Of a stretch of 5,746 nucleotides of DNA, positions 1 through 5,713 are shown piece by piece. The position numbers and the translations under genes were made by a program. Each line of letters starts with the position of its first letter. Positions within the stretch are counted from its first letter, which is position 1. The stretch is from assembly GCA_031283515.1 (NCBI GenBank), contig JAITBS010000611.1:1-5746 (forward strand), given 5' to 3'. The DNA is from Planctomycetaceae bacterium. GTDB taxonomy: Bacteria; Planctomycetota; Planctomycetia; Pirellulales; Thermoguttaceae. A model generated the notes under the pieces. That model ran no database searches and had not been told where the DNA came from. It worked only from the letters and a program-made list of their open reading frames with translations.

Positions 1-118
1 ACGTGTTGACAGGAGACAACAATAAAAAGAAGGATTGTAATCCTTTTCGTAATTTTATTGCAAAGCAAGTAATAAAGTCTATTCGTTTTCAATATCTTGT
101 TCGTTATGTGCAGCCGAA

Positions 119-267
119 AGTCCCGCAGGGACGACACTATGAATTATTATGAATTATTGTAACGATAAATCAATTTCATAGTGCCGCCATATACGGGGCT
201 TGATTAGTGTGGAGATTTCGATCCGTAGGTTAACCTACGGTTATGCACTTGTCGTCCCTGCGGGACT
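119..267. repeat. Palindromic intergenic element with 18-bp perfect terminal inverted repeats
   Basis: The arms AGTCCCGCAGGGACGACA (119-136) and TGTCGTCCCTGCGGGACT (250-267) are exact reverse complements over 18 bp. Each arm contains its own small palindrome, GTCCCGCAGGGAC. Inside are three more ordered parts: a 10-bp exact tandem repeat ATGAATTATT (139-158), an imperfect inner stem pairing ACTATGAATT (136-145) with AATTTCATAGT (172-182), and a perfect 18-bp palindrome CCGTAGGTTAACCTACGG (223-240). The nested symmetry and lack of coding content fit a non-autonomous REP- or MITE-like dispersed repeat, or a structured RNA or DNA unit. I recall similar CCCGCAGGGAC-bounded spacers in other environmental bacteria, but only a genome search can show that it is multicopy. 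Confidence 0.75.
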
Positions 268-350
268 AATAAAAAATAATTCCACTGATATATTACCAAT
301 TTTTTTATCTGGTTTAATTATTTGTAACGTTCACAAATCGTCATTTGTTT

Positions 351-398
351 ATCCGTGTAAATCCTATACACCTCAAAAATCCGCGTATATCCGTGTTT
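351..398. repeat. Degenerate ATCCGTGT-type repeat patch
   Basis: Three related octamers occur within 48 bp: ATCCGTGT (351-358), ATCCGCGT (379-386) and ATCCGTGT (389-396), the last two almost abutting. Degenerate 'ATCCGTGTAAATCC' strings of this kind are a common low-grade repeat in spacers of several bacterial phyla (recalled, not searched). The patch joins the palindromic element to the heptamer array. No function can be read from it. Confidence 0.4.
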
Positions 399-405
399 AA
401 AAAAT

Positions 406-447
406 AATTCCGAATTCCGAAGTCCGAATTCCGAATTCCGAATTCCG
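406..447. repeat. Heptanucleotide tandem repeat (AATTCCG)x6
   Basis: Six consecutive 7-bp units run from 406 to 447. Five read AATTCCG and the third reads AAGTCCG; a partial unit AAT follows. The array ends 51 bp before the ATG of the Lon-domain gene, so copy-number change by slippage would alter the upstream region without touching a reading frame. It resembles the short tandemly repeated heptamers known from spacers of cyanobacteria and other genomes. Whether it affects expression is unknown. Confidence 0.9.
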
Positions 448-498
448 AATTTTAAAAATCGTGAATGGTTACTACCTTTTTAACAAATTTTAATTGAA

Positions 499-2307
499 AT
501 GACTCTTATTAACTCAGGTCCAGATTGGAAGCAGTTTGGTTCGCTTTCAGACGAGCAGATCGAGAACGATCTCGCCGATGATAATAATTCCAACATTGAT
601 TGGTTTCACGATGCGATTAAATGGAAGAAAAACCGGTTAGTCGGAGGTCCGCCGGAAAATTATGTTCCGATATTGACCGCTAATTTGCAAGTCGGCGGAC
701 AACTTGGTTTTCTTGTTGTTACCGAAAAACAAACTTACGGCGAATCGTTAAATCCGTCAGAGTTGGAATCGCACGCTTACAAGGCGGCTAAAATTATTTT
801 TGATTTATTCAAACCGCTTTATCATTCACACAAAACGCCGCTTGTCGAGATTCATCTTAATCAAACCGGTTGCGGAAATTCTTTATCTTTGCCGGCGATA
901 ATTGCCGCATTACAACTGTTGACTGGAATTGTTCTTCCGAATACTGTTGTTTCAACCGGTTGTTTGGAAAATAATAGTTTAACGCCTGTCAATCCAGATA
1001 CGCTTGTTAATAAAATTGAGGTTGCAAAACGATTCGGTTATAAAACGTTGCTGACTGTAAAAGGTCAAAAAGGAATTAACAATATTGCCGACGGAATTGA
1101 GATTATCGAAGTTGATTCTAATCCGTTATTGGCTTTGTTTGATATTATCAAGTTAGCGACTAACAAGGATAACGCGGCTGAAGGTATTGCTTGTTTGTTG
1201 GCGGCGTACTCAAATCGTAATATTCGTGATAATTTGAAAAACGTTGAGGCGATTATTTTTCCGTTTACAAAAAGCGAATCTAATCTTGTACGTCATGTTG
1301 CGTATGATTTGTTATCTCGTGCTGCGTTGCATAATGGCGAGACGGAAAAGTCTGCTAATTATCGTCAAGCTGCAAGAATACTCGACTGGGATGAAATCCC
1401 GACAAATAATCTTGGACATTATTTACGTTATGAGCAATCGGCGTCGTGTTCGGTGTTGGCGGTGGACAGCGGCGAATGGGACGATATACATTATTCGCAT
1501 CAGGAAGTTGATAAACGTATTAGTCATTTACAGGACGCGATCAACGGTAAATTTGCCGACGCGGACGATTATTTGTCGTTGTTGGCGATGTTAAATACGC
1601 GGGCGTTACGTCGGCGTTTTCTTGCTCGGTTGAATTGTATTTCTAGTCGAACTAAAGCGATTGAGCTTCTAAAATCAGCGTGGAATGATTTAACTTTTTT
1701 GAAAAAAGAGTGGACTAAAATTTGGAATTATGCGAGTAAAATTGATCGTCGCGACACGGCATTTGAGCGTCAACGAAATTACTGTTTAGAATGTTTGGCA
1801 GATTATAAACGAATTGCAAACAATACCGATGAAACATTAACGTCTGAATTTATTGGCGCGAATGAATTTCTTGATTTATTATCAAGACAAGAATTTTCCG
1901 TTGCGAGCGGTTTTGATTTTGCCGCTTGGGTGCAGTATCGATATATTTGTAATCGAGATTGTAAGTTGTCGGAAAAAGAGTTGAATCAATTTATCGAGCA
2001 GGTTGACAGAGCGTATCAAGATTGGAGAGGCTATCCTAATTTTCTTGCGTATGAATTATTGTTACGATATAGATTTGTTGATGATTCGCAAAAGGAACAT
2101 TGTTTAGCTCAGTTGCAGAAGGTTAAGCGTGTAGATGAACCGACGAGTATTGAGACGTTGCTTGCGTTACGAACTCGGCAATTTTTGCTTGACAACGGAT
2201 ATAAAGTTGTAGAACCAATCACGCCGCCGGAGAATACGCCGTTACGAAAAATCTACGATGATTTAATCTCCGACCTAAAAACATTGATGGACAGTTGTCC
2301 GTATTAA
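499..2307 (+). CDS. Lon-protease-domain (S16-like) protein lacking AAA+, with helical C-terminal region; function unknown
   Basis: No named family was recognised over the full 602 residues. Residues ~60-218 match the Lon proteolytic domain by eye. GCGNS (124-128) sits where Lon has DGPSA. LLTG (140-143) and STG (152-154) match the Lon LTG and MTG. LVNK (169-172) matches LKEK, followed by VAKRFGYKTLL like Lon's AAHRGGIKTVL, and the domain ends in a Lon-like strand and helix (GIEIIEV...LLALFDII, 199-217). S128 to T153 is 25 residues, exactly as S679 to T704 in E. coli Lon. S128 to K172 is 44 against 43, so the Ser-Lys dyad appears intact. H119 may match Lon H667. No Walker A or B ATPase motif is present, and no signal peptide or membrane segment is seen, so a cytoplasmic location is likely. 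Residues ~225-602 are predicted mainly helical, with TPR-like stretches (e.g. 263-295, 357-380). The ATG at 499 is the first after an in-frame stop at 481 and has no Shine-Dalgarno. Proteolytic activity is inferred; a non-proteolytic Lon-fold role, as in RadA, is the main alternative. Confidence 0.7.
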   Translation: MTLINSGPDWKQFGSLSDEQIENDLADDNNSNIDWFHDAIKWKKNRLVGGPPENYVPILTANLQVGGQLGFLVVTEKQTYGESLNPSELESHAYKAAKIIFDLFKPLYHSHKTPLVEIHLNQTGCGNSLSLPAIIAALQLLTGIVLPNTVVSTGCLENNSLTPVNPDTLVNKIEVAKRFGYKTLLTVKGQKGINNIADGIEIIEVDSNPLLALFDIIKLATNKDNAAEGIACLLAAYSNRNIRDNLKNVEAIIFPFTKSESNLVRHVAYDLLSRAALHNGETEKSANYRQAARILDWDEIPTNNLGHYLRYEQSASCSVLAVDSGEWDDIHYSHQEVDKRISHLQDAINGKFADADDYLSLLAMLNTRALRRRFLARLNCISSRTKAIELLKSAWNDLTFLKKEWTKIWNYASKIDRRDTAFERQRNYCLECLADYKRIANNTDETLTSEFIGANEFLDLLSRQEFSVASGFDFAAWVQYRYICNRDCKLSEKELNQFIEQVDRAYQDWRGYPNFLAYELLLRYRFVDDSQKEHCLAQLQKVKRVDEPTSIETLLALRTRQFLLDNGYKVVEPITPPENTPLRKIYDDLISDLKTLMDSCPY

Positions 2308-2333
2308 AGAAAACAAACAAACGGATTTTTAAG

Positions 2334-2360
2334 TTGACCGATATTCGTTGCTGTTATAGT
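2334..2360 (+). promoter_or_regulatory. Possible distal promoter upstream of the cupin gene
   Basis: TTGACC (2334-2339) and TATAGT (2355-2360) are separated by 15 bp, slightly short for a sigma70-type promoter. It lies just after the Lon-domain gene and about 180 bp ahead of the cupin start, so a transcript from here would have a long leader. Weak call. Confidence 0.2.
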
Positions 2361-2468
2361 TGTGTTGAAATTTTTATCAAACGATGGGCAAGGATTTTCT
2401 TGAAAAAACCAATTACGGCAGAATAACGTATAACAATTTTATCTGGTCTATCGCATTTCAAAACGGTA

Positions 2469-2479
2469 TTTGGTAGAAT
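2469..2479 (+). promoter_or_regulatory. Possible extended -10 box for the cupin gene (TTTGGTAGAAT)
   Basis: TTTGGTAGAAT is identical to the -10 region of the clear promoter at 5621-5648, and close to TTTGGTAAAAT at 5534-5544. No good -35 box is found 16-17 bp upstream, so if it is active it probably relies on the extended -10 or an activator. It would start transcription near 2486, giving a leader of about 55 nt. An inverted repeat, GGTAT-N7-ATACC (2490-2506), sits at that start site and could be an operator or a leader hairpin. Confidence 0.3.
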
Positions 2480-2527
2480 GAGGCAGTTTGGTATGAACCT
2501 TATACCTTTTTATGACCCAACCTCAAC

Positions 2528-2535
2528 AAAGGGAG
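2528..2535 (+). promoter_or_regulatory. Shine-Dalgarno AAAGGGAG before the cupin gene
   Basis: This is the only clear ribosome binding site among the three genes. GGGAG (2531-2535) is 4 nt from the ATG at 2540 and 7 nt from the adjacent in-frame ATG at 2543. The second spacing is more usual, so the protein may begin at the second Met. The difference is one residue. Confidence 0.7.
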
Positions 2536-2539
2536 TATT

Positions 2540-3829
2540 ATGATGAAAGAATGTTCATGTAAAAATCGTTCTACGGCAGTTAAAAAAGATAATGTCAGTA
2601 AAATCTTTCAAGAAGCAATAAATGCCGGAGACGGGATTTTTCGGTTAATTCCGAATTGGGTACCGCGTAATTTCATGCACCCTGGCAAACGGATTAAACT
2701 TGCTCCAACGGATTGGTACGCACTCGGAGTTCACCGCGGCGGTATCGATGAACGTTGGTTCGGCAGCACCACCGAAGCCGCCAATGATAACCGCGATGAT
2801 GACGAAGGGCTTAGTTACATCAAATTCAACGGCAAAAAATTCCTGCTCCGTGACGCTGTTGTCGAAGGAAAAGGTGCAGTTGTCGGCGAATCCATCTGGG
2901 AAAAATATCACCGTTGGCCCATTTATTCCAAGTTTTTCGATAATGCCGGTCCGATTTGTCATCACATGCACCAAATGGAAAAAGATGCCCAAATAGTCGG
3001 ACAAGAAGGAAAACCGGAAGCCTATTACTATCCACCGCAACTCAATGCTGCTGAAAATCATTTCGATTATACTTTTATGGGACTCGAACCGGGAACAACA
3101 AAAGCAGATGTTCGAAAATGTCTCGAAAATTGGAACAAAGGTGATAACGGTATTCTCGACCTTTCCAAAGCGTATCGGCTTAAACGCGGAACCGGATGGG
3201 TTGTTCCTGCCGGTGTTCTGCACGCACCGGGTTCGCTGTGCACTTACGAACCGCAATGGGGTTCCGATGTCTTCGGAATGTTCCAATCATTGGTCGAAGG
3301 ACGTGAAGTTCCTTGGGCTCTGCTTGTCAAAGATGTCCCAAGAAATAAACATAAAGACCTCGATTTTATTATCGAAATGCTCGATTGGGAAAAAAATATC
3401 GATCCGTTTTTCAAAAATTCCAATTATATCGAACCAATTATCGATAAAAAACAATCCGGTGACGGTTATTGGGATAAATGGATTACTTATGGAAAAATTG
3501 ACGGCAAACAACTTTTTTCCGCAAAAGAATTAACCGTGTTGCCGGGTGTTAAGTTTACACTCAAAGATCCCGGAGCAAGTAGTTGGATTTTCGTACAAGG
3601 TCACGGAAAAATCGGAAAACTTGATGTCGATACTCCAACAATGATTCATTACGGCGAAGAACCCAATGATGAAATTTACGTAACAGCCAGTGCGGCACAA
3701 AAAGGATTCGTAATTGAAAATACCGGCAGTGATCCGCTTGTTGCCTTGCGGTATTTCGGTCCCGATGTCCATAAGGAAACTCCCAACATCGGCGATTACA
3801 AAAAATGCGATTGCCAATATAAAAAATAA
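2540..3829 (+). CDS. Cupin-fold protein with phosphomannose-isomerase-like metal site
   Basis: This 429-residue protein is probably cytoplasmic, with no signal peptide or membrane segment. Its central part follows the pattern of class I mannose-6-phosphate isomerases. A His cluster HHMH (141-144) stands where the first metal His is expected, then GKPEAYYY (157-164) supplies the Glu (E160), then VPAGVLHAPG (222-231) supplies the last His (H228), followed by TYEPQWGSD (235-243), like the E-x-Q-x-SD stretch of that family. The C-terminal part (~325-408) is strand-rich, with LPGVKFTL and IVQGHG-like turns, and looks like a second cupin domain. The sugar-phosphate lysine and arginine motifs of true isomerases were not recognised, so the substrate is open: a sugar or sugar-phosphate isomerase, a related epimerase or a metal-dependent oxygenase are all possible. 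CxC pairs occur at both ends (C5/C7 and C423/C425), which is unusual. Candidate promoters lie at 2334-2360 and 2469-2479; a terminator follows at 3910. Long open frames on the opposite strand are shadows. Confidence 0.75.
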   Translation: MMKECSCKNRSTAVKKDNVSKIFQEAINAGDGIFRLIPNWVPRNFMHPGKRIKLAPTDWYALGVHRGGIDERWFGSTTEAANDNRDDDEGLSYIKFNGKKFLLRDAVVEGKGAVVGESIWEKYHRWPIYSKFFDNAGPICHHMHQMEKDAQIVGQEGKPEAYYYPPQLNAAENHFDYTFMGLEPGTTKADVRKCLENWNKGDNGILDLSKAYRLKRGTGWVVPAGVLHAPGSLCTYEPQWGSDVFGMFQSLVEGREVPWALLVKDVPRNKHKDLDFIIEMLDWEKNIDPFFKNSNYIEPIIDKKQSGDGYWDKWITYGKIDGKQLFSAKELTVLPGVKFTLKDPGASSWIFVQGHGKIGKLDVDTPTMIHYGEEPNDEIYVTASAAQKGFVIENTGSDPLVALRYFGPDVHKETPNIGDYKKCDCQYKK

Positions 3830-3909
3830 GGAAACCATTAAAAAACATTCTCCGTAATAACCAAAAGATAGGATGTATTTCATTCAAATATTGTATCAAA
3901 TATATCGTG

Positions 3910-3937
3910 CCGAATATTACTAATGTTCGGTTATTGT
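3910..3937 (+). terminator. Likely rho-independent terminator after the cupin gene
   Basis: CCGAATATT (3910-3918) pairs with AATGTTCGG (3922-3930) in a 9-bp stem with one G-U pair and a 3-nt loop. TTATTGTT follows. It lies 80 bp after the cupin stop and about 70 bp before the fsr start. The U-tract is interrupted, so strength is uncertain. It would separate cupin transcription from fsr. Confidence 0.55.
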
Positions 3938-3983
3938 TGATGTAATTGTAAATAACAACCTATTTTTATAAATTTTGCGTGAA

Positions 3984-3993
3984 TGATTATACT
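3984..3993 (+). promoter_or_regulatory. Possible -10 box directly before fsr (leaderless start)
   Basis: TGATTATACT contains the -10-like hexamer TATACT (3988-3993), which ends only 5 nt before the ATG at 3999. Transcription from it would begin at or next to the start codon, giving a leaderless mRNA. That would fit the lack of a Shine-Dalgarno. No convincing -35 is seen at 16-17 bp; TATAAA at 3967-3972 is an alternative -10. Confidence 0.25.
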
Positions 3994-3998
3994 ACGAG

Positions 3999-5222
3999 AT
4001 GAATACAACTGAGGATGAAGACACAACTCAGCACAACAACCAAAGAACAACTTATCTTGTTCTTTGGGCGTTGTGTATTTCCCATCTTTTCAACGATACG
4101 TTTCAATCACTGATCGCGGCAAGTTATCCGTTACTGAAACATTCGCTTTTGTTGTCGTTTACTCAGATCGGACTAATTGCAACAACATTTCAATTTGCAT
4201 CGTCGATTTTCCAACCTCTTGTCGGTTGGTACACCGATAAACACCCGCAACCCTATGCATTACCAATCGGAATGACATCAACATTGGCGGGAATTCTTTT
4301 GCTTTCGCAAGCATGGAATTTTTCGTTGATTCTTGTTTCTGTTTCGTTAATCGGTTTTGGTTCTGCGGTGTTTCATCCTGAATCTTCCCGAATTGCTTAT
4401 ATTGCTTCCGGCGGGCAGTTTGGGTTGGCTCAATCATTGTTCCAAGTTGGCGGCAATACCGGTTCATCATTGGGACCGCTTCTTGCTGCAATTCTCATTG
4501 CACCTTACGGACAAAAAAATATCGTTTGGTTTGGAATTGTTGTTTTCTGCGCCATTCTTTTCATGATTCCAATCGGACATTGGTATTCGCAAAGGCTGGA
4601 ACAAATTAAGTTACCGAAAAAAAAAGAACAAAAAAATTCCGAAACAAAACATTTGTCTTTGTCAAAATACAACATAATCTTTTCAATAACAATATTATTG
4701 TTGCTTGTTTTTTCTAAAAATGTTTATACGATTAGTTTGACGAATTTTTATACATTTTATCTTATTGAAAAGTTCAATGTTTCGGTACAATATTCTCAGA
4801 TTTACTTATTTATTTTTCTTTTTGCGGTTGCTGCCGGAACAATTGTTGGTGGTCCGGTTGGTGATAAAATTGGGCGAAAATATGTAATTTGGGTTTCAAT
4901 TCTTGGTGCTGCTCCGTTTACATTATTACTGCCTTATGTGGATTCACTTTTGGGAACTTGCGTATTAACTATTGTTATTGGAGCGATTATGGCGTCGTCT
5001 TTTCCGGCAATTTTGATTTACGCACAAGAATTAGTTCCGGGCAGAGTTGGAACAATTGCCGGTTTATTTTTCGGTTTTTCATTTGGTGTTGGCGGCATTG
5101 CCTCGGCATTTCTGGGCGGTCTTGCCGATCACGGCGGAATCGAATTAGTTTACGATATTTGTTCGTTCATACCGTTACTGGGACTAATTACGTGGTTTCT
5201 GCCAAATATCAGAAGAAAATAA
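3999..5222 (+). CDS. fsr: Fosmidomycin-resistance-type MFS exporter Fsr
   Basis: The protein is an inner-membrane major facilitator superfamily drug:proton antiporter. E. coli Fsr exports fosmidomycin, an inhibitor of the MEP isoprenoid pathway; the physiological substrate here is unknown. At 407 residues it is almost the same length as E. coli Fsr (406). Recognisable Fsr blocks are SHLFNDTFQSLIAASYPLL (28-46), a loop-2 motif GWYTDKHPQP (76-85), VFHPESSRIA (124-133), AQSLFQVGGNTGSSLGPLLA (144-163), AVAAGTIVGGPVGDKIGRKY (276-295) with the second motif-A loop, and YAQELVPGRVGTIAGLFFGF (341-360). Twelve membrane helices fit, with a short cytoplasmic N-terminus and a charged central loop at ~195-224 (KLPKKKEQKNSETK) dividing two six-helix halves. 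The ATG at 3999 is the first possible start, because an in-frame TGA lies at 3984-3986. There is no Shine-Dalgarno. It appears to be its own transcription unit, with no regulator gene beside it. Confidence 0.95.
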   Translation: MNTTEDEDTTQHNNQRTTYLVLWALCISHLFNDTFQSLIAASYPLLKHSLLLSFTQIGLIATTFQFASSIFQPLVGWYTDKHPQPYALPIGMTSTLAGILLLSQAWNFSLILVSVSLIGFGSAVFHPESSRIAYIASGGQFGLAQSLFQVGGNTGSSLGPLLAAILIAPYGQKNIVWFGIVVFCAILFMIPIGHWYSQRLEQIKLPKKKEQKNSETKHLSLSKYNIIFSITILLLLVFSKNVYTISLTNFYTFYLIEKFNVSVQYSQIYLFIFLFAVAAGTIVGGPVGDKIGRKYVIWVSILGAAPFTLLLPYVDSLLGTCVLTIVIGAIMASSFPAILIYAQELVPGRVGTIAGLFFGFSFGVGGIASAFLGGLADHGGIELVYDICSFIPLLGLITWFLPNIRRK

Positions 5223-5361
5223 TACCGCAAAATATTATGAATACCCAAAGCATAAAAAAGATAATGATACGTAATTAGGAATCAATCTCATTTATAGTTT
5301 GAATTGTAACTACCTATTTTTATCAACAGAGTCTGTAGATTACACAGATTTTCGTTGATTC

Positions 5362-5458
5362 TTTTTTGAGAATTATGAAACAAACGAAATTATGAAACAA
5401 ACGAAAATTTTGGTTTAAACTCTTTTCGTTTGTTTTGGTTATTCGTATTCTCAAAAAA
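5362..5458. repeat. Nested long stem-loop (12-bp outer and 13-bp inner arms)
   Basis: TTTTTTGAGAAT (5362-5373) is the exact reverse complement of ATTCTCAAAAAA (5447-5458). Inside, AAACAAACGAAAA (5395-5407) is the exact reverse complement of TTTTCGTTTGTTT (5423-5435), leaving a 15-nt loop that holds the palindrome GTTTAAAC (5413-5420). The inner hairpin is followed by TGGTTATTCG and might weakly end fsr transcription, but no strong U-tract follows. A small mobile-element relic is the alternative. Confidence 0.65.
5371..5404. repeat. Exact 17-bp tandem duplication
   Basis: AATTATGAAACAAACGA is repeated twice without change (5371-5387 and 5388-5404). Both copies include the sequence able to pair with the right inner arm at 5423-5435, so the stem-loop can form with either copy. 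This suggests a recent slippage event in the left arm. Confidence 0.9.
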
Positions 5459-5470
5459 TAAAATAAACAG

Positions 5471-5560
5471 TTATCTTTGTGATTTCCGCTCAGAAACAGA
5501 AAATTTTGTATTCTTCTTGACATATTTTAATTGTTTGGTAAAATATTGAACATAATGATT
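5471..5560 (+). repeat. Direct repeat copy 1 of a ~90-bp promoter unit
   Basis: This copy aligns with 5577-5664 over its whole length with roughly a dozen substitutions and two short gaps. The core TTTGTGATTTCCGCTCAG (5476-5493) is identical to 5582-5599. It then has an A-rich tract, a -35, a spacer and a -10 that match the second copy. The two copies start about 106 bp apart. Confidence 0.8.
5517..5544 (+). promoter_or_regulatory. Sigma70-like promoter in repeat copy 1
   Basis: A perfect TTGACA (5517-5522), a 16-bp spacer and TAAAAT (5539-5544) preceded by TTTGG. Transcription would start near 5551-5556 and run rightward through copy 2. The A/T tracts upstream could act as an UP element. 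No open frame begins directly downstream, so it probably serves the gene beyond the window. Confidence 0.6.
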
Positions 5561-5576
5561 CCAGTTTTTCAGACAA

Positions 5577-5664
5577 TTACTTTTGTGATTTCCGCTCAGG
5601 AACAGAAAAATTTTTTGGGCTTGACACATTTTAATGGTTTGGTAGAATACCGGACATAATAATT
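5577..5664 (+). repeat. Direct repeat copy 2 of the promoter unit
   Basis: Second copy of the unit at 5471-5560, separated from it by 16 bp. It keeps the identical 18-bp core (5582-5599), the TTGACA box and the 16-bp spacing. It differs in the tract before the -35 and around the predicted start site (ACCGGACAT against ATTGAACAT). Confidence 0.8.
5621..5648 (+). promoter_or_regulatory. Sigma70-like promoter in repeat copy 2
   Basis: TTGACA (5621-5626), a 16-bp spacer and TAGAAT (5643-5648) preceded by TTTGG. The predicted start is near 5655-5660. It is the nearer promoter to the putative gene on the right. Its -10 region is identical over 11 bp to the box at 2469-2479 before the cupin gene. 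Confidence 0.6.
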
Positions 5665-5713
5665 TTTTAATTTCAACATTTGGAGATCATTTTCCGTTTT
5701 GACAAATAAATTG

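Larger units (their letters stand above)
1..498. other. Gene-free left spacer rich in repeats
   Basis: No convincing gene lies here. The stretch holds, in order, a plain AT-rich segment (1-118), a long palindromic element (119-267), an AT-rich linker, three ATCCGTGT-like boxes (351-398) and a heptanucleotide tandem repeat (406-447). It then runs AT-rich up to the start codon at 499. A frame open from 200 to 400 begins inside the palindromic element and is judged spurious. I saw no tRNA-like cloverleaf. A weak hairpin, AAGGAT-N4-ATCCTT at 30-45 followed by TT, could be the terminator of a gene to the left, but it is short and only one of several possible readings. Confidence 0.6.

Noticed and set aside
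3..152. Frame open from the left edge to a TGA at 150-152, possibly the tail of an upstream gene
   Set aside because: Its last 34 bases lie inside the palindromic element, no family was recognised and about 50 open codons in one of six frames is not rare. Another frame stops at 23-25 just before a weak hairpin (30-45) and is an equally good candidate tail. It cannot be decided without sequence to the left.
200..400. 66-codon frame in the left spacer
   Set aside because: It starts within the palindromic element, runs through the ATCCGTGT repeat patch, has no ribosome binding site and no recognisable protein features.
406..447. CRISPR array
   Set aside because: The units are 7 bp with no spacers between them and no cas genes are present.
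1244..1594. 116-codon + strand frame inside the Lon-domain gene
   Set aside because: It is an out-of-frame shadow with an unnatural arginine- and cysteine-rich composition.
2645..3286. 213-codon frame on the minus strand opposite the cupin gene
   Set aside because: It is a shadow of the well-supported + strand gene; its translation shows no family features and it has no upstream signals of its own.
499..5222. One operon or a single defence system covering all three genes
   Set aside because: Spacers of 232 and 169 bp, a terminator after the second gene and separate promoter candidates argue against it, and no shared pathway is evident.
463..5315. Similar 15-mers GAATGGTTACTACCT (463-477) and GAATTGTAACTACCT (5301-5315) in both outer spacers
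   Set aside because: 13 of 15 positions match, but that many matches are expected by chance between two places in a window this long, and the flanks do not align well.
5323..5523. 66-codon minus-strand frame in the right spacer
   Set aside because: It is made of the stem-loop and part of a direct repeat, and looks like a by-product of low-complexity AT-rich sequence.
5555..5659. 34-codon frame between and across the two promoter repeats
   Set aside because: It runs through the second repeat and its promoter, and the matching frame in the first copy is broken by a stop, so there is no sign of coding selection.
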